DNA from: Microbacterium sp. LWH3-1.2
GTDB taxonomy: Bacteria > Actinomycetota > Actinomycetes > Actinomycetales > Microbacteriaceae
Assembly (NCBI RefSeq): GCF_040675855.1
Contig: NZ_JBEGIK010000001.1
Location: 2,480,001-2,544,000, forward strand
Direction of reading: 5' to 3'
DNA length: 64,000 bases
How positions within the stretch are numbered: position 1 is the first letter of the stretch; every line of letters begins with the position of its first letter. The translations under genes and the position numbers were made by a program. The notes beneath the pieces were generated by a model that saw only the letters and a list, made by a program, of their open reading frames with translations, was not told the origin of the DNA and ran no database searches. Positions 7,634-16,013 of the stretch are shown piece after piece.

Positions 7634-8147
7634 CGTTCATGCGGTTGCCGCAGTTGCCCGTGTCGCAGTAGCGCTTGGAGCCGTTCTTCGAGAAGTCGAC
7701 GTACACCCCGTCGCAGTCGTCGGCCGCGCAGACGCGCACCCGGCCGTATTCGTCGGCGCGGATGACGTCCACGAAGGCGAGCGCCGCCTCCACCAGGATG
7801 CGCGTCGCCAGCGGCGCGTCGTCGCTCGTGGCGTGGATGTGCCAGTCGAAGTCGTCGTGGATCACGAGGCGGGGGAGCGCCTGCCCGTCTCGGAGCATCT
7901 CGTTCACCAGCGGGACGGCGCCCTCCCGGTCGACCTCCCACAGTTGGCGCAGCCGCGGCCGGACGGCGCGGACGGCTGCCAGCTCCGTCTCGTCGCGGCG
8001 GATCGTGCCCGTGTAGGGGTTGACCCTGAGGTAGTCCTCGAAGTCCTCCAGCGTCGCCAGGGTGTCTTCGCCGTCGAAGCCGGGCATCGTGTTGACGAGG
8101 TACGACGCGGCGCGCAGATTCTGCTCCGTGTCATGAATGAAAACCAC
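7593..8147 (-). CDS. CGNR zinc-finger putative transcription regulator
   Basis: A 184-residue protein of the CGNR family (ABATE domain followed by a C-terminal zinc finger). The finger is visible as VCAADDCDG...KRYCDTGNCGNRMNVNAYRRRK, with four cysteines and the name-giving CGNR; the N-terminal two thirds is the ABATE stress domain. Such proteins are thought to be DNA-binding regulators. The start chosen is the GTG at 8147, preceded by GGAG with 5 bases between; an ATG at 8162 lies upstream of that site. The gene is divergent from an EamA transporter, its likely target, across a repeat-rich spacer. Confidence 0.8.
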   Translation of the reverse strand: MVFIHDTEQNLRAASYLVNTMPGFDGEDTLATLEDFEDYLRVNPYTGTIRRDETELAAVRAVRPRLRQLWEVDREGAVPLVNEMLRDGQALPRLVIHDDFDWHIHATSDDAPLATRILVEAALAFVDVIRADEYGRVRVCAADDCDGVYVDFSKNGSKRYCDTGNCGNRMNVNAYRRRKARETA

Positions 8148-8150
8148 GTT

Positions 8151-8210
8151 GACTCCTGACATGCCGTTCCGCTACTGTCACCAGTGTAAGCAGTCTTCAC
8201 TCCTGACAGT
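8151..8210. promoter_or_regulatory. Repeat-rich divergent control region between CGNR and EamA genes
   Basis: ACTCCTGACA occurs as a direct repeat at 8152-8161 and 8200-8209. An imperfect palindrome runs from ACTGTCA (8174-8180) to TGACAGT (8204-8210), with inner AGTGTAAG / CTTCACT halves also mirrored. The dyad lies over the presumed promoters of both genes and could bind the CGNR protein. The ACTCCTGACA copy at 8152 also contains the CGNR ribosome-binding site on the other strand, so it may have a double role. Confidence 0.5.
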
Positions 8211-8222
8211 CGGATTCCGCCC

Positions 8223-9233
8223 ATGACCGCCTCGACCACGTCCCTGCCCGTCCTCGCTCCCGGCGCGGCCTTCGGCAGGAGCGCGCGAATGCGCACGACC
8301 GGACTTGTGATGGGCGTGGCCTCGGCGCTGGCGTTCTCGTCGAGCGGACCGTTCATCAAGCCGCTCCTCGAGGCCGGGTGGTCGCTCGGTGCCGCCCTGC
8401 TCGTGCGCATGGGGATCGCGGGGCTGGTGCTCTCGCCGGCCCTGTTCCTGGCGATGAAGCGGCAGCGCGGCTTCCTGACGCGGCACTGGCGGCTCATCGT
8501 CGGCTTCGGCCTGATGCCGGTGCTCGGCTGCCAGCTCTTCTTCTTCTCTGCGATGCAGCGGATGCCGGTGGCCGTGGCCCTGCTGATCCAATATCTCGCG
8601 CCGGTCATGCTCGTGGCAGCGGTATGGGCGCGCACGCGCAAACGGCCGTCGGCGCTCGTGCTGTGGGGATCCGCGGTCGCGATGGTCGGCCTGGTGCTCG
8701 TCGTCGACATCTCGGGCGCCTCGTTCGACCTGATCGGCACGCTGCTCGCCCTCGCCGCGGCCGTATGCGTCTGCGCCTACTTCGTGATCTCCGAGCGGAC
8801 GGGCGACGACCTGCCGCCGCTCGCGCTGGCCGCGAGCGGACTGCTCACGGGTGCGATGGTCATGGGCGTCCTGTGCTTCGCCGGGATCATGCCGTTCCAG
8901 GCTCCCGCGGTCGACGTGGTGCTCGCCGGGGTGACGGTCCCGTGGTGGATGCCGCTCGGCTGGGTCGCCGCGATCGCGACGACGCTCGGCTACGCCCTGG
9001 GCGTGATGGCGGTCCCGCGGATCGGCTCGCGCGTGGCGTCGTTCGTCGGGCTGTCGGAGGTGCTCTTCGCGCTCATGTTCGCGTGGATCTTCCTCGCCGA
9101 GGTGCCCGCGCCCATCCAGATCGCCGGCGGCGCGCTGATCCTGGTCGGCGTGGTGCTCGTGCGCGCGGACGCATCATCGACCGGCAACCCGAAAGGCCCG
9201 GCGGCTATGAGTCCCGCCGCGCCAGCTCCATGA
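8223..9233 (+). CDS. EamA/DMT-superfamily transporter
   Basis: A 336-residue integral membrane protein with about ten transmembrane segments in two EamA repeats, the first starting near VASALAFSSSGPFIKPL and the second near LALAAAVCVCAYFVISERTG. Members of this drug/metabolite transporter superfamily export amino acids, metabolites or drugs. The second repeat ends with the characteristic SEVLFALMFAWIFLAE. The substrate is not predictable. It is divergent from the CGNR regulator and overlaps the converging Lrp gene by 29 bases at its 3' end. Confidence 0.85.
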   Translation: MTASTTSLPVLAPGAAFGRSARMRTTGLVMGVASALAFSSSGPFIKPLLEAGWSLGAALLVRMGIAGLVLSPALFLAMKRQRGFLTRHWRLIVGFGLMPVLGCQLFFFSAMQRMPVAVALLIQYLAPVMLVAAVWARTRKRPSALVLWGSAVAMVGLVLVVDISGASFDLIGTLLALAAAVCVCAYFVISERTGDDLPPLALAASGLLTGAMVMGVLCFAGIMPFQAPAVDVVLAGVTVPWWMPLGWVAAIATTLGYALGVMAVPRIGSRVASFVGLSEVLFALMFAWIFLAEVPAPIQIAGGALILVGVVLVRADASSTGNPKGPAAMSPAAPAP

Positions 9234-9678
9234 GCGGCGTCACGCGGTGGGCGATGACCTCGCCCATGACGAGTGACGTCTCGGTGCGCTCGACGCCCTC
9301 GATGGCGAGGATTCGGGCGTCGGTGTCGAACAGGTGCTGGGTGTCGCGGCACGCGACCCGCACCAGCAGATCCACCTGACCCGAGAGTCCGTGGGCCTGC
9401 ACGACCTCGGGGACGCGGGCGAGCTCGACGGCGATCCGGGGGAGGTCGGCCTGCCGCACGATGACGCTGATGAAGGCCTCGATGGGGAACCCGAGAGAGG
9501 CGGACGAGATGGCTCGCTCGTACGACAGGAAGACCCCCGCCTTCTCCAGCCGCGACATGCGCGCCTGGACGGTGTTGCGCGAGAGGCCGAGTCGTTCGGC
9601 GAGTGCGACGACGGTCGCGCGCGGGTCGGCGGAGAGCGCTGCGAGCAGCTCCAGGTCGACGTGATCGAGGGCACTCAT
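9205..9678 (-). CDS. Lrp/AsnC family transcription regulator
   Basis: A 157-residue regulator with an N-terminal winged helix-turn-helix (VDLELLAALSADPRATVVA, LGLSRNTVQARMSRLE, about residues 6-50) and a C-terminal RAM ligand-binding domain (residues 65-150). Members bind amino acids or 2-oxo acids as octamers. It is divergent from bkdABC and so is probably its regulator, as BkdR-type Lrp proteins are in other bacteria. The start at 9678 gives a normal N terminus; an upstream in-frame GTG at 9711 would add 11 residues without family similarity. TAACGT is 8 bases upstream. Confidence 0.85.
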   Translation of the reverse strand: MSALDHVDLELLAALSADPRATVVALAERLGLSRNTVQARMSRLEKAGVFLSYERAISSASLGFPIEAFISVIVRQADLPRIAVELARVPEVVQAHGLSGQVDLLVRVACRDTQHLFDTDARILAIEGVERTETSLVMGEVIAHRVTPLMELARRDS

Positions 9679-9724
9679 AGTGCGAAACGTTAGCACGCAA
9701 TCGACCGACATGAGTTGTCAACAT

Positions 9725-9751
9725 GCTCAAGAAGTCTTCGAATGCTTGAGC
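9725..9751. promoter_or_regulatory. Candidate Lrp operator upstream of bkdA
   Basis: Perfect 7-base inverted repeat GCTCAAG (9725-9731) and CTTGAGC (9745-9751) with a 13-base spacer, 94 bases before the bkdA start and 47 bases upstream of the Lrp gene start. Its size and position fit an Lrp/AsnC binding site. Inference from symmetry and location. Confidence 0.5.
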
Positions 9752-9844
9752 GAGGTGCGATGCGGACGTACCGTTGAAGGAAGCCGGCGAAGAGGCCGGC
9801 GCACGCCAAGCGGCCCCTCACGAGGGGGTCGGCGAAGAGGAGTG

Positions 9845-10975
9845 ATGACGATGACGCACACCCTGACACCCCCAGCGGATCTCGCGACCGACATCGAGGA
9901 TGTCGCGCGACTGCTGACCCCCGACGGCGAGCGCGTCGCCGACCCCGAGCTGGATCGCTGGGTGGCCGACGTCGACGCCGCGACATTGCGCGGCCTGTAC
10001 CGAGACATGGTGCTCCTGCGGCGCATCGACACCGAGGGTGTCGCGCTGCAGCGTCAAGGCCAGCTCGGCCTGTGGCCGCCGTGTCAGGGCCAGGAGGCGA
10101 CGCAGATCGGCACCGTCCGCGCCATGCGCGCCGACGACTTCGCGTTCCCGAGCTACCGCGAGACCGGCGTCGTGTACGCCCGCGGCGGCAAGCCCGCCGA
10201 CTTCGTGCTGGCGTGGCGCGGCGAGGAGCACTCGACCTACAACCCCTACGACATCAACACCGCGACGCAGCAGATCATCATCGGCGCGCAGGCGCTGCAC
10301 GCGGTCGGTTACGCGATGGGTGTGCAGCGCGACGGCACCGACCAGGTGTCGGTCGCCTACTTCGGCGACGGCGCATCCAGCCAGGGCGACGTCAACGAGG
10401 CGATGGTCTTCGCATCCTCCTTCCGCGCTCCCGTGGTGTTCGTGTGCACCAACAACCAGTGGGCGATCTCCGAGCCCGTCACTGTGCAGGCGAAGTTCCC
10501 GATCGCCGGCCGGGCGCCGGGTTTCGGCATTCCCAGCATGCGCGTCGACGGCAACGACGTGCTGGCGTGCTTCGCGGCGATGCGCTGGGCCCTCGACAAC
10601 GCGCGCCGCGGCAACGGCCCCGCGTTCATCGAGGCGGTCACGTACCGCATGGGCCCGCACACCACGTCAGACGACCCGACGCGCTACCGCGACAAGGAGG
10701 AGGTCGAGAAGTGGCGCCGCCGCGACCCGATCGCGCGCGTCGAGGCGCTGCTGCGGTCGCGCGGCGAGTTCGACGGGGCGTTCGTGGCGAGTGTCGAGGC
10801 CGACGCAGACGCCCTCGCGGCGTCGGTGCGCGAGGCGGCGATGACCGCCCGCACCCGCGACCCCCTCACCGTGCTCGACAACGTCTACGCCGAACCCCAT
10901 TCGGGCCTCGCCGAGCAGCGCGAGCGGTTCGGCGCGTACCTCGACGGGTTCGCCCCGGCCGCCGAGGGGGTGTGA
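9845..10975 (+). CDS. bkdA: Branched-chain 2-oxoacid dehydrogenase E1 component, alpha subunit
   Basis: A 376-residue thiamine-diphosphate enzyme subunit that decarboxylates 2-oxo acids. The ThDP/Mg motif is seen as GDGASSQGDVNEA near residue 173, continuing to CTNNQWAIS; the phosphorylatable loop region is YRMGPHTTSDDPTRYR. The bkdA assignment, over pyruvate dehydrogenase, rests on the divergent Lrp regulator and the nearby leucine degradation operon; a heteromeric pyruvate dehydrogenase is the alternative. AGAGGAG (9836-9842) is the ribosome-binding site. An ATG at 9851 has better spacing and may be the actual start. Confidence 0.85.
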   Translation: MTMTHTLTPPADLATDIEDVARLLTPDGERVADPELDRWVADVDAATLRGLYRDMVLLRRIDTEGVALQRQGQLGLWPPCQGQEATQIGTVRAMRADDFAFPSYRETGVVYARGGKPADFVLAWRGEEHSTYNPYDINTATQQIIIGAQALHAVGYAMGVQRDGTDQVSVAYFGDGASSQGDVNEAMVFASSFRAPVVFVCTNNQWAISEPVTVQAKFPIAGRAPGFGIPSMRVDGNDVLACFAAMRWALDNARRGNGPAFIEAVTYRMGPHTTSDDPTRYRDKEEVEKWRRRDPIARVEALLRSRGEFDGAFVASVEADADALAASVREAAMTARTRDPLTVLDNVYAEPHSGLAEQRERFGAYLDGFAPAAEGV

Positions 10976-10977
10976 CG

Positions 10978-11988
10978 ATGACGCAGCTGACGATGGCGAA
11001 GGCCATCAACGAAGGACTCCGCCGCGCGATGGCGGACGACGACAAGGTCCTCGTCATGGGGGAGGACATCGGCAAGCTCGGCGGTGTGTTCCGCATCACG
11101 GACGGCCTGCTCGACCAGTTCGGGGCCCAGCGCGTGATCGACACCCCGCTCGCCGAAGCGGGCATCATGGGCACCGCGGTCGGACTCGCGTTCCGCGGCT
11201 ACCGTCCCGTCGTAGAGATCCAGTTCGACGGCTTCGTGTACCCCGCCTTCGACCAGATCGTGTGCCAGGTCGCGAAGCTGCATTACCGCACGCGCGGCAA
11301 CGTGAAGATGCCGATCACGATCCGCATCCCGTGGGCAGGCGGCGTCGGCGCCGCCGAGCACCACTCGGAGTCGCCGGAGGCGTACTTCGTGCACACGTCG
11401 GGACTGCGCGTGATCGCGGTGTCGAACCCGCAGGACGCCTACGTCATGCTGCGGCAGGCGATCGCGTCCGACGACCCGGTGGTCTACTTCGAGCCGAAGC
11501 GGCTCTACCACGCCAAGGGCGAGGTCGACCTGGATGTCCAGCTTGCGGACGCCCCGCCGATGGGGCTCGCCCGCGTGGCCCGAGAGGGCAGCGACGTCAC
11601 GCTCCTGACCTACGGCTCGCAGGTGCTGACGGCGCTGGATGCCGCGACCGCCGCCGAGGACGACGGCGTCTCGATCGAGGTCATCGACCTGCGCTCGATC
11701 TCGCCCGTGGACTACCGTACGGTGACCGCTTCCGTCCGCAAGACCGGCCGCGTCGTGGTCACCCACGAGGCCGCGCGCGAGGCGGGCGTCGGCGCCGAGC
11801 TCATCGCAAGCGTCACGGAGCGCTGCTTCAACTACCTCGAGGCGGCGCCGCAGCGCGTCACCGGGCACGACATCCCGTACCCGCCGGCGAAGCTCGAGAA
11901 GCACCACCTGCCCGACCTCGACCGGATCCTCGACGCCGTGGACCGCGTCATGGACCGGCCGAACAGCCTGAGCGGGGTGCTGGACTGA
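10978..11988 (+). CDS. bkdB: Branched-chain 2-oxoacid dehydrogenase E1 component, beta subunit
   Basis: A 336-residue transketolase-like subunit completing the E1 heterotetramer. It begins MTQLTMAKAINEGLRRAM and contains MGEDIGKLGGVFRIT (ThDP-binding glutamate in GEDIG), FDGFVYPAFDQI and the C-terminal transketolase domain with VIDLRSISPVD and THEAAREAGVG. It starts 2 bases after the bkdA stop and ends in a one-base TGATG overlap with bkdC, so the three subunits are translationally coupled. Confidence 0.92.
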   Translation: MTQLTMAKAINEGLRRAMADDDKVLVMGEDIGKLGGVFRITDGLLDQFGAQRVIDTPLAEAGIMGTAVGLAFRGYRPVVEIQFDGFVYPAFDQIVCQVAKLHYRTRGNVKMPITIRIPWAGGVGAAEHHSESPEAYFVHTSGLRVIAVSNPQDAYVMLRQAIASDDPVVYFEPKRLYHAKGEVDLDVQLADAPPMGLARVAREGSDVTLLTYGSQVLTALDAATAAEDDGVSIEVIDLRSISPVDYRTVTASVRKTGRVVVTHEAAREAGVGAELIASVTERCFNYLEAAPQRVTGHDIPYPPAKLEKHHLPDLDRILDAVDRVMDRPNSLSGVLD

Positions 11989-13394
11989 TGGTGGTGCAGG
12001 ACTTCACGCTCCCCGACCTCGGAGAAGGCCTCCCCGAGGCCGAGCTCGTGCAGTGGCTTGTCGCCGTCGGCGACAAGGTCACCCTCAACCAGACGATCGC
12101 GGAGGTCGAGACGGCCAAGGCCGTCGTCGAGCTGCCGTCGCCGTACGCCGGCACCATCACGGCGCTCCACGCAGAAGCGGGCGACGTCGTCGCGGTCGGC
12201 TCGGTGCTGATCTCCTTCGACATCGGCGGTACGGATGCTGCGCCCTCGGCGCCCGCCGCGGAGGCTCGGAGCTCCGCTACCGAGGTCTCCTCGAGCGCGC
12301 CGTCCGAATCGGCGAAGTCCGAGCCCAACCTCGTGGGCTACGGCGCCGCGCCGACGGGGGCCGGGCGCCCGCAGCGTCGCGCCCGTGTCGCAGGCGCCGT
12401 GGCCGCAGCATCCGACACCGCCGTCCTCGAGGCGGCTCCGCACGATGCGATCCAGTTCGCGGATGTGGTGGAGCGTCCGGTGGAGCGCCCGCGTTCGACG
12501 CCTCCGGTGCGCCAGTTCGCGAAGCAGCTGGGCATCGATCTCGCGCTCGTCGAGGCGAGCGGGGCGTCGGGCGTCATCACCCGCGCCGACGTCGAGGCGT
12601 ACGCCACTCGCGTGGGTGCGGCGACGACGACCGCACCCGTTGCGGCCGAGCCTGTCGAGACGTTCGAGATGCCGACGCCGGCCGTGGCGGGGGAGCGCAC
12701 GACCCGAACGCCGATCCGCGGGGTGCGGCGCATGACCGCCGACGCCATGGTGCGCAGCGCCTTCACGGCGCCGCACGTCACGACCTTCCTGACGGTCGAC
12801 GTGACCGCCACGAGCGAGCTCATCGCCTCGTTGAAGCGCGACCGCCACCTGCAGGAGCACCGGATCGGCATCATGGCGGTCGCCGCGAAGGCGGTGTGCC
12901 TCGCGCTGGGGCGCCATCCCGGCCTCAACTCGAAGTGGGACGACGAGGCGGGTGAGATCGTCGAGCACCACTACGTGAACCTCGGCATCGCTGCGGCAAC
13001 GGGGCGCGGTCTCGTGGTGCCCAACATCCGCGATGCCCACGACCTCACCCTGGTCGAGCTGGCCGACGCCATCCGCGGTCTCGCGGAGACCGCCCGCGCG
13101 GGCAGGACGGCGCCGGCCGACATGATGGGCGGCACCTTCTCGATCACCAACGTGGGCGTGTTCGGCGTGGATGCGGGGACGCCGATCATCAATCCGGGGG
13201 AGGCCGGCATCCTCGCGCTCGGTGCGGTACGGCGCCAGCCATGGGAGCATCACGGCGAGATCGCGCTGCGCGACGTCATGACTCTCGCGCTGTCATTCGA
13301 CCACCGGCTGGTCGACGGCGAGCAGGGATCGCGGTTCCTCGTGGACGTCGCGGACATCCTCCGTGAGCCGGGGCGGGCGATGCTGCTGCGCTGA
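11988..13394 (+). CDS. bkdC: Branched-chain 2-oxoacid dehydrogenase E2, dihydrolipoyl acyltransferase
   Basis: A 468-residue E2 with one lipoyl domain (lipoyl lysine in ETAKAVVEL, residue 44), an Ala/Pro/Ser linker, a peripheral subunit-binding domain at about 173-205 (VRQFAKQLGIDL...GVITRADVEAY) and the catalytic domain ending with DHRLVDGEQGSRFL near residue 437 (active-site His and Asp). It transfers the acyl group from lipoamide to CoA. No E3 (dihydrolipoamide dehydrogenase) gene follows, so E3 must come from elsewhere in the genome. Confidence 0.92.
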   Translation: MVVQDFTLPDLGEGLPEAELVQWLVAVGDKVTLNQTIAEVETAKAVVELPSPYAGTITALHAEAGDVVAVGSVLISFDIGGTDAAPSAPAAEARSSATEVSSSAPSESAKSEPNLVGYGAAPTGAGRPQRRARVAGAVAAASDTAVLEAAPHDAIQFADVVERPVERPRSTPPVRQFAKQLGIDLALVEASGASGVITRADVEAYATRVGAATTTAPVAAEPVETFEMPTPAVAGERTTRTPIRGVRRMTADAMVRSAFTAPHVTTFLTVDVTATSELIASLKRDRHLQEHRIGIMAVAAKAVCLALGRHPGLNSKWDDEAGEIVEHHYVNLGIAAATGRGLVVPNIRDAHDLTLVELADAIRGLAETARAGRTAPADMMGGTFSITNVGVFGVDAGTPIINPGEAGILALGAVRRQPWEHHGEIALRDVMTLALSFDHRLVDGEQGSRFLVDVADILREPGRAMLLR

Positions 13395-13405
13395 GGAGGC
13401 CGTTT

Positions 13406-13432
13406 CCGGCCGGTACTTTGGCTCCCGGCCGG
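13406..13432. terminator. Possible terminator between bkdC and the phosphoesterase gene
   Basis: The self-complementary octamer CCGGCCGG occurs at 13406-13413 and 13425-13432, giving an 8-base stem with an 11-base loop. It lies directly between two converging stop codons. No U-tract follows. Confidence 0.4.
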
Positions 13433-15250
13433 TCAGTCCTTCTTCGGATAGAACAGCCCGAGGCCGTGTTTCTGTAGCACGTCATACGCCTCGGCATACG
13501 TTTCCGGCTCCGCGGCGCCGGCCGCCGCGTACCGGGCGAGCAGAAGTCCGAGCAGTCCGCGTCCGGGCTGGCTGAGGGGCTTGTCCTTGTGGGGACCGTG
13601 CTTGAGGTCGCTCAGCTCGTCCTCGTCGGGGTTGGGCGGCACGTACATCGGGTGGACCGCCGGCCACGTCGCCGGGTCGCGGGGGGTGTCGAGGTTCACG
13701 ACCGAGAACAGATCGCGCGCCTCGGCGTCGCGCCGGGTCAGCGGGCGCAGCCCGTGCAGCCGAGCGAGCGTCGCGGCGACCGCCGCGTGATGCATCTCGT
13801 CGTGCACGATCGTGCCGGCTCGCGTGTAGGCCGACACCGCGATCGTCGGGACGCGAACGCCGAGACGGTCGAAAGCGAACCCCATCTCGCCCGGCTCGTC
13901 GTCGGCGACAGGCGGGGTCGCCGCGGGCGGCGGCACATGGTCGTACGTCCCGCCGTGCTCATCGAACGTGATGAGCAGCAGCGTGTTCATCGCGTTCGAG
14001 CCATCCGGGGTCGCGCTGGCCTTGATCGCGTCATAGACGTCGGCCACGAGTTTCTCGCCGGCCCGCACGTCCGACACGGCGGAGTCGACCACGACCGAGC
14101 CGTCGACCTCGCTCTCGCGGAGCGCACCGAACGGCGGGTGGAAGTCGTTGTGGTTGTAGACCAGCCGCGGCTCGATGAAGGCGTACGCAGGGAGGGTGCC
14201 CGCCTTGGCGTCGTCGAAGAACTCCGTCATATGCCCGAAGCGGCCCGTCCGCCAGTACTTCTCCAGCACCGGGGCGTGCAGGATCCCTGTGAGCGATACC
14301 AGCTGCAGCTCGTCGAAGTAGACCTTCCACGCGATGCCGGCGTCCTCGAGCCGGTTGAAGATCGTCGGCACCGGCGCCGCGTCGAGCCATTTGACGTAGC
14401 CGCCCCCGTGCTTGTTGGTGACGAAGCCGTGCGATGTGGAGGCGTGGAAGAACGACCGGTTGCAGTAGGTCTGCGACGGCACGGCGGCGAACCAGGCGTC
14501 GAAGACCGCGAATCCTTTCGCGAGGGTCGACAGCACCGGCAGCTGCTCGGGGGAGAAGCCGCCCATGATGTGCGACGCCTCGTCGATGGTCGGCTGGTTG
14601 CCGTGGCGCAGCCGTGTCAGGTTGTTCCAGTAGTCGTGGAGGAAGCCGGCCATCGTCGGCGCGGTGCCGGACGGGGGCGCATTGAACGGCGCGGCCATGT
14701 CGCCCACCTGGCTCGCGGCGTTGTCGCTCGGATCGACGACGCCGAACAGCTGCGTGTTGACGTGCGGGAACTCCTCGCCGGGATCCGGGTCGGGCCGCGC
14801 CATCACGTCATCTGTCGGCCCCGTGTACGCGTGCACCGCGACGCGCTCGCCGGAGGGTGCCGTGTTCGCGTAGTCGCCGAACGCGAGCCCGTCGAACGCG
14901 GCGCCCTCGGGCAGGTTCTCGGGGGTGTAGAGCCACCCCAGGAGGTTGTCGAAGGACCGGTTCTCGCCCATGAGGACGACGACGTGGTCGAAGCCGGGCT
15001 CCGAACGCGGCGGGAGGGCGCCGAAGTCGACGGATCCTTCGCGATAGCCGATCGTGTGGCCGATGGCCGCGCCGGCCGCGGCTCCCACTGCGCCCCCGAC
15101 CACCAGGCCGGCGGCGGCGACCCCGCCGAGCTTGAGGAAGTCGCGACGCGAGCTCGAGTCCGCGTTCCCGGGCGCGCGGGAGTCGCCGGACGTCTCGGTG
15201 CCGTCGACGCGCCCCGCCTCGGCGTCGTCGTGCTGGCCATGCCCCGTCAT
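13433..15250 (-). CDS. Tat-exported phospholipase C/acid phosphatase-type phosphoesterase
   Basis: A 605-residue secreted phosphoesterase of the phospholipase C/AcpA superfamily. A twin-arginine signal is clear: SSRRDFLKLGG at residues 32-43, followed by an alanine/glycine-rich hydrophobic stretch to about 66. The catalytic start is FDHVVVLMGENRSFDNLLGW (metal ligands Glu/Asn), and the second metal site is LLITFDEHGGTYDHVPPP. The substrate may be a phospholipid or another phosphoester. The Tat translocase genes are in this window at 38.6-39.7 kb. It lies between the bkd operon and the TetR/acc operon but on the other strand. Confidence 0.85.
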   Translation of the reverse strand: MTGHGQHDDAEAGRVDGTETSGDSRAPGNADSSSRRDFLKLGGVAAAGLVVGGAVGAAAGAAIGHTIGYREGSVDFGALPPRSEPGFDHVVVLMGENRSFDNLLGWLYTPENLPEGAAFDGLAFGDYANTAPSGERVAVHAYTGPTDDVMARPDPDPGEEFPHVNTQLFGVVDPSDNAASQVGDMAAPFNAPPSGTAPTMAGFLHDYWNNLTRLRHGNQPTIDEASHIMGGFSPEQLPVLSTLAKGFAVFDAWFAAVPSQTYCNRSFFHASTSHGFVTNKHGGGYVKWLDAAPVPTIFNRLEDAGIAWKVYFDELQLVSLTGILHAPVLEKYWRTGRFGHMTEFFDDAKAGTLPAYAFIEPRLVYNHNDFHPPFGALRESEVDGSVVVDSAVSDVRAGEKLVADVYDAIKASATPDGSNAMNTLLLITFDEHGGTYDHVPPPAATPPVADDEPGEMGFAFDRLGVRVPTIAVSAYTRAGTIVHDEMHHAAVAATLARLHGLRPLTRRDAEARDLFSVVNLDTPRDPATWPAVHPMYVPPNPDEDELSDLKHGPHKDKPLSQPGRGLLGLLLARYAAAGAAEPETYAEAYDVLQKHGLGLFYPKKD

Positions 15251-15281
15251 GGTCCGTCCAGACTAGGCCCTCGGCAGGGGA

Positions 15282-15878
15282 TCAGGCGGTCAGCGAAGCG
15301 CGGGCCATCGTCCGGAGGATGCCGCGCACGTCGCGCTCGCCGGGGCGCGACCTGGACGCCCGCACGGTGTGGGGGGTCGAGTTGATGAGGCCGAAGCAGG
15401 CGTGCGCACGCACGCGGAGGTCGTCCTCGTCGCGCTCCGGATGGACGGTGGAGAGGATGCCGATCCACACCTCGACGTACTCGCGCTGCAGGCGCCGCAC
15501 GGTGTGGCGGTCGTCGTCGCTGAGACTCGCGAGGTCGCGGTCCTGGACTCGGATGACGTCGGCGTCGCGCAGCGCGAACTCCACGTGGAAGGCGATGATC
15601 GCGTCCAGCTGCTCGGAGGCCTCGTCGTGATTCGAGATCACTGCGCGCCCGCCGGCGAGGAGCCGCTCGCTCACCTCGACGAGGATGGCGCCGAGCAGGG
15701 CCTGCTTGTTGGCGAAGTGACGGTAGAGCGCGGGACCGCTGACCCCGACGGCCCCGCCGATGTCTTCGAGGCTGACGCCGCTGAACCCGCGCTCGGCGAA
15801 GAGCGCGGCCGCTTCGTGGAGGATCGCCGCGTGGCGGTCGGCCTTCGCGCGATCGCGGTCGGTGACACCGTTCGTCAT
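15282..15878 (-). CDS. TetR/AcrR family regulator of the leucine catabolic operon
   Basis: A 198-residue TetR protein. The N-terminal helix-turn-helix spans about residues 15-60 (HAAILHEAAALFAERGFSG, then DIGGAVGVSGPALYRHFANK), with an all-helical ligand domain after it. It is divergent from accD1, and two GTTA-N8-TAAC palindromes lie in the 135-base spacer, so it probably represses both itself and the acyl-CoA carboxylase operon, with an acyl-CoA as a likely inducer. The M. tuberculosis locus of the same content also carries a TetR gene (Rv2506). Confidence 0.88.
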   Translation of the reverse strand: MTNGVTDRDRAKADRHAAILHEAAALFAERGFSGVSLEDIGGAVGVSGPALYRHFANKQALLGAILVEVSERLLAGGRAVISNHDEASEQLDAIIAFHVEFALRDADVIRVQDRDLASLSDDDRHTVRRLQREYVEVWIGILSTVHPERDEDDLRVRAHACFGLINSTPHTVRASRSRPGERDVRGILRTMARASLTA

Positions 15879-15901
15879 CTGCTGCTCCGCTTGTCAATCC
15901 A

Positions 15902-15943
15902 GTTAAGGCTCGCTAACCTGAACCTCAGTTAGTGAACACTAAC
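15902..15943. promoter_or_regulatory. Two TetR-type operators, GTTA-N8-TAAC
   Basis: Site 1 is GTTAAGGCTCGCTAAC at 15902-15917. Site 2 is GTTAGTGAACACTAAC at 15928-15943, with perfect 7-base arms around AA. Both are 16 bases with the same GTTA/TAAC ends and are 26 bases apart centre to centre. They lie 24 bases upstream of the TetR start codon and 71 bases before accD1, a natural place for repression of both. Confidence 0.7.
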
Positions 15944-16013
15944 CAATCCGATCGCGTCCCGACAACGGACGTGATCCGATCGTGACGTCGAGGAAGATGC
16001 GCGGGAGATCCGG

